Assembly (NCBI GenBank): GCA_950295325.1
Contig: OX485805.1
Span: forward strand, 51,236,758 to 51,300,757
DNA: 64,000 nucleotides
Origin: Polytrichum commune
Taxonomy: Eukaryota; Streptophyta; Polytrichopsida; Polytrichales; Polytrichaceae
Direction of reading: 5' to 3'
In this document: in pieces, positions 55,971 to 64,000 of the stretch
How the letters are laid out: each line of letters starts with the position of its first letter
How positions within the stretch are numbered: position 1 is the first letter of the stretch
Notes under the pieces: generated by a model
Databases searched by the model: none
What the model was told of the DNA's origin: nothing
Seen by the model: the letters and a program-made list of their open reading frames with translations, nothing else
Position numbers and translations under genes: made by a program

Positions 55971-58960
55971 TTAGTTGTGTGAAGATCCCTTCATCTGCAT
56001 CCCTAGTATTACAAACTTGCTTACAAAGACCAAAAACACTAGAAATAATGTGTACAAACCTTTGTTATGGATTTCACATTCATTCTTTTACGGATCGAAT
56101 CTTCAAGTATTACAACCTCTGGATTGAGAGGTATATGGTCACAACACTTCTCAAATTCGTCCAATTTTTGAAAATCATGCATCTTTGAGGTTGGAGAGAG
56201 CCCAATGGTATTTTCTTTGTTGATAGTTGTGTCAGCTATAAGCACAATGGTAGAACACATCTACATCTCATTCTAAGTGCTACAATTTTTTCATCACAAT
56301 GTTTCGAATATTGATGTATCATCAAATCCCAACTGGAAGCACAAATTTCTAAATATATCGGTATTGCAAGAGAACATTGTCATCGTTGTTTGGTCTTCAA
56401 CAATTTCATACACCTCGTTGAACTAATCAATTGCGTTAGGATAGTTTGTATGCCTACGTACTAGTAAACAACGTTGATAAGATGAGCCTAGTGCAACTAT
56501 CTTGTTTATGTAGAGGCTTTGTCTTCAAGTATTATTTCAAAAAAATTGCGCCTATTTTATGACATATGCAATTTTCAAAAGAAAGAAAAACGTTCTCCTA
56601 AATTGACTTAAGGCATGCAAAAGTCGCATGCCAATCCACACATACTCCCAATATCTACATACCTATCTACTTGTTGATTAACGTATAAACCTCCCTGGAC
56701 ATCTCCCTACCTACTTACACCTAGCCTATGATCAAGTTACCTTGACCCCTTGATACTAAACCCTAGGAGCATAGGACCTTCAACTCTTCACCTTGGATCT
56801 TGACCCTAGTACCCTATGCACCTAGGACCCCTACCCTTGCCCCTATACCTAGCCATCTCCCCTAGCAACCTAAGCCCTTACCCCTTCCTCAAAGGCCCGT
56901 CTCTGCCCTTGCTTGCCGCCAACCAAGCCCAACGCAATCTCCACCCACCCCACCCCGTTGACAAGTAAGGGCATTCCCCTGCTCTAAGGGTTGACATGTG
57001 GTATAGCCCACCTCCCCAACCTTCCTTTTTCATTTTTCAAATTTTTGGTAATTGTTCATGTGGGCTTGCTCATGTTTGGGCAATTTTATTTGTGGAGTGG
57101 GTTTCAATGATCAAATTTCTTAAATTTTCACGGGCATGTGAAGGAGGTGTTTATAAAAACTTGGGAAATGTAATTTTTTACGCATTTTTTGAACTGTGTT
57201 TGGACAAGATTAAACTTGAGTACAATACTTCACAAGTCTAGCTTCTACATTGTGTGTGGAAATAGCTTACCTTCACAAATTAATGTCCTATATGCCCATG
57301 CAAATTACCTTGGGTCAAAATTAGATTAGAAAAGTAATCCTCTTCAAGTGGTTTGGTATTAAAATTTTTTTAAATACATATATACACACATACATTCCAT
57401 TTAGGCCAATCCTTATCATTGGGATGTGTTTTTCTTTGATAACAAATGATTTGTTCTTGCCAAAATTGATGTCTTGTACAATGACAATAAAGAAGGACAA
57501 AATTTAATGTAGAACCAAAAATAAACACTGAAATTAAAGCTATGAGTTTTGGATGCCAATTATTCAAATGGGATACTAATGACAATAATAATTGCATCAT
57601 TTGAAATTATTTTTCCAATTTTTGGATATATTAAGGTCATCAAAATATTTATACTAAAATTTAATCTTTGCAACAACAACTTGCAATTACATATTGCACT
57701 TTACTCGTGCATTTAGTTTGACTGTAAAAAATATTTTCTTTTAAATTTCTTTTGAAAAATTGACCATCTACGAATTTCCATAAATGATGTATATTGATGC
57801 TCAAATAATTGCATTTGCTCAAACGTGGATGACATTGTAACAAATTTCTCTTCCTAATGTTTATATGTGATGCAATATGCATGCATTTCCAAAAGCATGA
57901 ATGAAACGAGATTTGTAGATGCTAAAGAAAAATAATTATAGGAAGGGGTGGTGACTAAAGACATCTAGGATAGAAAAGAAAATTGAATTTTCAACAACTA
58001 CATTGTGTTTTTAAGCATAAATTGACATTTAAGTATACTGGACAAACCACTTGTCCAAAAATAACAAGGGATGTACACTTGCAAGGACAAAAATATCAAA
58101 CGACAACAACAAAAGCAATAACACAACAACCACAATTTTAAATATTTGTATTTTGTGTTTGCCAACCACCATATTTGTGTAGTTTTGCGATCTAGTGTAC
58201 GTCGTGTTGGTGGTTGGAATTGTCCAAAATTCATCCATAAATCCAAATATACTTAAATCCTAGTTCATAGTAGCCATGTAGGCGAGACGTAGGCATGATC
58301 CTTAAGAATGTGAACACAAAAGGCATTGAGGTTCATAAATTGGATAAAGAAGCAGGGGTATGGTTTAGAAAGAAGACAAATTGATTGACCACCACCAACC
58401 AATTGTTGTTGCCCATCCTCCCAAGCAAGACCTCGATCCTTCAAAGCCATTTTCACAACCTGCCATCAACTTAATTAAGCCTATAATCTTGCTATAATTT
58501 ATCAAAAAAATAAATCTCTCATCATACATGAACTGGTGATGAAATTGGGTTGTGGGATGAAATTGATGTTCTTATTAACCAAGATGTATGTTTGAAGGTA
58601 TCAATCATGGGGGCATGAATCAAAAACAATGAGGTGAGTTGAATTTTGAAGGGCTTGCGGCCTTCAAATCCTTGTTGAGGTCATTGTCTAGGTCTATGGA
58701 TTCCTTTAGCTTTAGACGGTGTATCCCACTGCTAACTAGTGAACACAAATCTTAAAACTTAGGAGGATTATATTAATTATAGAACCTTGATGTCTTGAGT
58801 TCTTCTTTTCCCTTTTCTTCTAGGAGATCTCTTTATGAATGTAATAGGTTTGAGTTGAGATTATGGTGTCTTCTAGGTATATTATGAACCCTTCTGAGTT
58901 CAAAGAGTTCAAAAATATTTTTATTTATTCATTGGAGTTAGACAACTCTCAATGACTAGA
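55971..58960. other. No recognised gene or element
   Basis: The sequence is AT-rich. Short open frames (56039-56260 minus, 56996-57241 plus, 57998-58246 minus) have no motif I can name. A CCCTA/CCTAG-rich stretch at 56700-56880 stands out only by composition. Confidence 0.4.
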
Positions 58961-58966
58961 TAGATT

Positions 58967-59095
58967 TAGTTGGAATTAGATAGTTCCAACTAGAAGAATG
59001 GTTGGATGAACCAAGTTGGAATTAGATAGTTCCAACTAGAAGGAAGGATGGATGAATCCAATTGGAATTAGAGTTTCAATTGGAAGAATAAGATT
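58967..59095. repeat. Tandem repeat of about 48 bp with internal hairpin
   Basis: About two and a half units carry GTTGGAATTAGATAGTTCCA then ACTAGAAG and GGATGAA. GTTGGAA and TTCCAAC within each unit are inverse, so each can fold. Confidence 0.7.
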
Positions 59096-59402
59096 GAGAT
59101 AAAAGATGGAAGAAGGTTCTAGGAGAACCAAAGATAGAAGATTCATAGTAGAACTAAGAGATAGAGCTATGAATAGAATACTTTTACTATGTGTGAAAAT
59201 TTGGCATAAGAGGAAGCTCGGGGGAGGAGAGACGATATTTTTGTCTCTCTCCTATGGTCGGGTGGTTGAGCTTAGACCAAGACCTACTTGGTCTATAATT
59301 GTAATTTGACATTACCAAAAAAAAATTGAGTTCTTCAACTCATTGTTTTGGTTGATAAGTGTTAGTGTGAAAATTGGTGACAAACCTTTGAGAGGTTTGT
59401 TA

Positions 59403-59415
59403 TAGTATCAGAGTA
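59403..59415 (+). other. Possible retrotransposon primer-binding site
   Basis: TAGTATCAGAGTAAG resembles the TGGTATCAGAGC word complementary to initiator tRNA-Met used by many plant LTR elements. The upstream 58740-59400 could be an LTR, but no TG...CA ends fit, and no gag follows. Confidence 0.25.
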
Positions 59416-59929
59416 AGATAGACTCAAATTTCTCTCTCTATTATAAAGTTTTGGCATAAATACGGGATTAAGTAGATCCATCATTTTCATAGACTAAATC
59501 CAAAAATCTAATTATCCTAACATTAATTCCAAAATTCATTTGGTCATTACCTCTCAAACTTGCCTTATAATTCACCGATCATAATGAAAGGCATGTCCCC
59601 TCATCCTTCAACAAAATACCTTTATTGTAGTTCTTCCCATTGTGATGCGAAATTTTAGCTCATTTCGACGCGAGGGGACGGACAATATGACCCACTAGGC
59701 GGCCTCTTGTAATTTTCTTGTCACAATTGAGTCATCTTTCTGATCAATGGCCTTTTTTTGAGTTGATTTAATTTTCTGTAAATCGAATTTGTTTCTTGAA
59801 TCGTCATGCTTTTGAATCTCAAGTCTTCCCATGACCTCCTTTTTTTTATATGGGTCTAGTAATCTTCCAAGTCTTTATGTTTAAACACCTTTGATGAAAT
59901 TCTCTAAATATTGATGCCAAATGTTTTGG

Positions 59930-60235
59930 TCAATCTCCAAGTCTTGAAGCTGTGAAAAATCTCTAAGTCTTGAAACCGAAAATCTTCTAAGTCTTGAAGC
60001 CTTGGAAAAATCTCTAAATGTTGGAGCTATGAAATGTTTTTGAGGTCTTGAAGCTGGAAAATTTCTAAATCTTAAAGCGGCAACTCGTCTAGTGAAAACT
60101 CTGAGTCTTTTGGTCTTCAAGGGTTTCCAAGTCTTCAAGGGTCTTCGAAAATGCGCTCATGACAGTCTTGAAGGGTTTTTATAAATACGCTCTTGATAGT
60201 CTTGAAGGATCTTCACAATGCACTCTTTATAGTCT
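59930..60235. repeat. Degenerate tandem repeats around GTCTTGAAG
   Basis: Units of about 35 bp (TCTCTAAGTCTTGAAGC-like) pass into units of about 45 bp (AGTCTTGAAGGGTCTTC, then GCTCTTGATA). They yield an Arg/Phe-rich minus frame with no meaning. Confidence 0.6.
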
Positions 60236-60239
60236 TCGC

Positions 60240-63200
60240 AACACTTACGTGAGATGTTCGATATTGAATGATGTGCTTTAGGTGCTCCATGTGGTTCCTT
60301 TCTAGTCTTCAAAATCTACAAATTATTGAGTTTTGGCAGTTACTCTTCCTTCCCCGATCACTAAATGTTCAAATTGCCTACTTTAAACCTTGTATGTTAT
60401 TGATAATTAATTTCATCCCTATAAATATATTTTTAGGAATTAGCTTATCTAAATTCCCATGTGCGTATGAGGTACATGGAACTCATTTTATACTCACTCA
60501 TAGACGTGATTTTTATATCATGAACTTCTATTCATTGTATTCATCCCAAAATGGTTAAGGTAATTACGTTCATCCAAGGAATGCCATTTAGAGAGTTAGT
60601 TTCTCATCTACTGAACCAAAACCATAGTTCATTATAAATGGATAAATAAAGCTTCCAAGCTCCCTAAGTTCCTCATTGTTTGAGTTCCCATTGCCTACAA
60701 TCTCAAGTTGTCGTTGCCGTTCCCAAGCCTTGTTCCGAGTTCTTGAGCATCTGGTATCGTTCAAAAGTCGTTCCTAGTTCTCAAACCTTCAATGTTGTTC
60801 CCATGATAGGAATTGTGTCTTCCTCCCCTAGCCTCTCATTGTGGCAGCTCTCCTCATCTTTACTCCAACTTTTGCAATCCCTCTTCCATTTTGTTATCTG
60901 GGTTGAGTATCTACAGTGGGGCCACTTAAGAAAATCTTGAAACTTGTGAAACGAAAGCAATCCATCATAGAGATGATTTTGGGGCCTCATGGGTAGGTCA
61001 CTCTATGAGGATGTTTGTGCACCACATGCAGTTGAGGGGTATTTGTGTCAAGGCTATTTACCTCCATGATATGATTTAATATGGTTTAATATATGTGACT
61101 TTCTTAAAAACTAGGATGAATGAAGATCCTCTTCCATCAAAAGATTCTTCCTTTTAAAGCTTGATATTCTAACCAAGTTTGAAGAAAACAAAGCAACTAA
61201 GGTGCTGATTATATCACGCTAGATAAACCTTTGGTATTGGACTAAGTAGTGGCCACAAGACTCAAAATGTTTGAATTATAACTCAATTTCTCACATAACT
61301 CTTATCCCTTAAAAGACGGAGTGGCCCTCTTAGTGTTGTGTAGACCAATTCTGTTCATTTGCTAGTTACTAAAAGTATTTTTGACCATTTCATGCTACAC
61401 AGGGGGGAAGAATCTTGCATATTGATGAAAGGGGATTGTTAAATAACATTGCAAAGGACCCTATGACGATTTGAAGTGGTGGAGAGTCATCAAAAACAAC
61501 AATTTCCTCGACATCAAGCATGTCCATGCTTCAAATGTCATCAATTTGGGCAAATGATTTCATCTGCCATTCCTCATTTAAAGTTCATCTGGTGGTTTTT
61601 TGAGGGGTTTGATAGGTTTTGCAAGGTTGGGATTTGCATGTAGATGTTGCAAAAGGGTGCATTCAGTTGACATGCAAGCTCTTCCTTGCACACTACATTC
61701 TCCACTACCGCTTGGATTTCTTATCCTTGATTTAGTGTCCACAAAGAATCAAGATGTAGTATCAAGAAGGATTTCAGGTGTTTGCAAGGGTGAGATACCA
61801 ATTATCGAGGTTGGGGGATTAGGACTAAAGGATTTAAGTGGAAAGAACGTTATCAAAGGGGCATGTCATCTATTAGCATTTATGTGGTGACTCATGTAAG
61901 GCTAGAGAGCACGAATGAACAAATGTGTCTATTCGCCGCAGCCATTGATTTGATTTGTATGAAGTGGATGTAACGTATAAGCAATTAAGGTTGATTGCAT
62001 GTTGCAAGTTTTTCTGTGTCTGCTCCTTTGACTATGAGAAGAAAACTTGTTCTGTCCTCTTCCTTATCCACCAACTGAAGGTGGGGACTTCATCTAAATT
62101 CGTTTAAACAACAGGGGCCCAAGCAGGGAAAAGTGAAACAAGAACAGTGATCTGAGTAGTGTTGAAATGGACAAAACATTTTTGTTGTTCACTTTTCCCT
62201 ACTTCAATGCGAAATCAATCCTCCAAAAAACGAGGAGAATTATTCGACCTACATTGAAGATATTTTTAAAGAACTTGGATGACAAATAAATTGTAATTAT
62301 GAACCACTTCCTCATCACTTTCCAAAATTGCAGAAAATGGCAGATTGAGGGACAATGGCATAATAGGTGCCGTGTGTGAGACATACTGGTGCGTTTGATC
62401 CATGGTGCACTACATTTGATATTAGCCTACACATTTATGATGGTCCGACAACGGTAAAATGAAAAGAAGTGTGTTTTGGGACGGAAGGAAGTGGAGGGTG
62501 ACCACATCAGGAGAATTGGGAGGAGGGCGACGGGATCTCGAGGTTGGAGGAGGGCGACCACATGGGGAGGAAGGCGATCAATGGAGGAGCAATGTGAACC
62601 TCGACCGTATTGGTGAGGCCTGGTTGATTGGAACATTGCTTGAGGGGGTTAGGATTTGCAGGTACCTCAAAAGGCAAACTTTGCATATCTTCTATACCTT
62701 TAAATGAACGATATCTAATTCCGAAGTTACTTTTAGAGGAATCCCGTAAGTTCTGAAACCTCTCTTTTGAAGTTTACATAACATTCGAAGTCGTGTGTGA
62801 GATTGTAGTTAGGGTGCCCTCATAGGGTTTTGCATTTTGAAAGATTCCTGCTACTACAATTCAAGAACTTCAGGAACTTTCATTTTGTCTGCTTGTACCA
62901 ATTTTCGCGTGCTGATTAAGTGACTCGGTGTAAGTATAACTTCAGCTCCCTGATTTGAAGGACGTGTAAGGTTTGCATTCGATGTTATTGACGATCCTCC
63001 AAGTTTCATGCTAGATTCTGTCAATTTGCTGCAAGTTTCTGCACATCCTCTGAGTTATGACCTGAAGGATTTCATGTTCTTGAGAGGATGTTCAATACTC
63101 TTCTGACTTTCAGCTCGTTTATCTTCAGGTACAAGGGCTTCCAAAAGGTAAGGTATGTGGGTGTTATTTGGTTTGTTTCTAGGGTCTCTAACTTCCAACG

Positions 63201-64000
63201 ATTAGATGCACACAACAAAACTCGTGTTACATTAGCAAATCTGTGATGAAGCATCTGCAAATACCGGATTGAAAATCAGACGTCCCATGGGTTAGTTATG
63301 GTTATGGGAAGTACACATTTGTTGATTTCTTAACTGGGTACATAGATCCTCCTAAGTGTGTTCACTATCGAGTGTCGAGTAGTAATTAATATTCGAACAT
63401 GTAGTCCAATCTCTTTAAAACTGTATCTTTATGTTTGCTCTTTCATCCTCACCAAACCACATACCACTGAAATCTAGGGGTTCAATTAAGAAAATCAGCC
63501 ACTTCAGACCCATCTACCTTAAGTGGCATCATGCTGGAAAGTACTTACACATTTTAGAAAGGTTCAGTTCACATGGTGTTGTCAAATCTTTGATCCAAAT
63601 AGGGTAGGGCCCCTTGCTCAAATTTTGTGCTTATGGGGTAAGAAATTATGGTTCATATGGAATGCGACGATCATTGAAGTTGACGTTCGTTGCAGGTGTC
63701 CTAATGTTCTAATGCAAAGCCAAATTAATTTGCTTGCTCTTCTGGTTTGGGGAAGACCAAATTTAGCATATGTCTGCGGTTTCACATTGTCGTCATTTTC
63801 AAATGTTTGAATGTCTCGTCAAATTTTCATTCCAAGACCCTAATAGGGTCTGTAATTGACATGTTTTTGCTTACACATTATTGACCTCATGTGTTAATGT
63901 CTGTAAGGGGGAGGACCTCAAACTTCCAGAAAGCATCCACGGTCCTCATTTGCCTAGTCCATGGGTGCATCACTCTAAGGCACTCTGGAAGAACTCGCCA
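60240..64000. other. No recognised gene or element
   Basis: Open frames at 60268-60558, 61600-61890, 62459-62707 and 63523-63810 are short and without motif. GTTCC/GTTCTC words are repeated near 60680-60800. I see no element ends. Confidence 0.4.

Noticed and set aside
59403-59415. A complete copia-type retrotransposon around the PBS-like word
   Set aside because: No TG...CA ends, no target duplication and no gag or pol downstream.

Overview
This is plant nuclear DNA. It carries one clearly functional-looking protein gene, a three-exon NAC-domain transcription factor (CDS 43152-45270, + strand), set in about 60 kb of decayed transposable elements. The NAC subdomains, the conserved intron positions, the L1-type LINEs with a plant-style ORF1 (DUF4283-like), the Ty3/gypsy remains and the Helitron all indicate a land plant. 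One gene in 64 kb suggests a large, repeat-rich genome. The NAC tail and the repeat families do not resemble any angiosperm I know well, so a fern, lycophyte or bryophyte is possible, but the sequence alone does not settle this.

Layout. 1-4190: Ty3/gypsy pol remnant and its probable 3' LTR. 4360-5880: a LINE tail, a TIR element and a dispersed repeat. 5890-10990: L1-type LINE (+), with ORF1 and ORF2 but without the RT core. 11100-13560: antisense LINE tail, a second TIR element of the same family and an antisense LINE RT. 13600-20150: AT-rich tandem and dispersed repeats, plus one unexplained GC-rich island (15800-16490). 20160-23720: mostly unrecognised, with LINE tails. 23724-25808: long LTR-like element A with a 39-bp minisatellite inside. 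25930-28330: antisense LINE and an uncertain transposase-like remnant. 31726-32345: a 170-bp tandem duplication and a tRNA-derived SINE. 33120-33960: unrecognised minus-strand coding-like stretch. 34266-38491: LTR-like elements B and C. 39650-42212: three related MITEs with CACTA-type ends. 42280-45500: NAC gene with a repeat-built leader. 46870-48300: unrecognised minus-strand remnant. 48454-51700: dead Helitron Rep/helicase (minus). 51914-52408: hAT-like MITE with an 8-bp target duplication. 53681-55965: LTR-like element D (minus). 55970-64000: AT-rich sequence with short tandem repeats and no recognised gene.

The most notable pattern is a family of four long LTR-like elements (A-D; 2085, 2317, 1571 and 2285 bp). 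They have TG...CA ends and 5-bp target duplications (GTGGG, CATGG, TTATG, CATAT/CATAC). A TATA-like box lies about 90-125 bp inside the left end and an AATAAA usually about 135 bp from the right end. The interior varies greatly and in places is minisatellite. A second point is the NAC 5' region, which appears to be assembled from MITEs and a seven-fold degenerate repeat just upstream of the start codon. Nothing here forms an operon-like pathway; apart from the NAC gene the content is mobile-element history.
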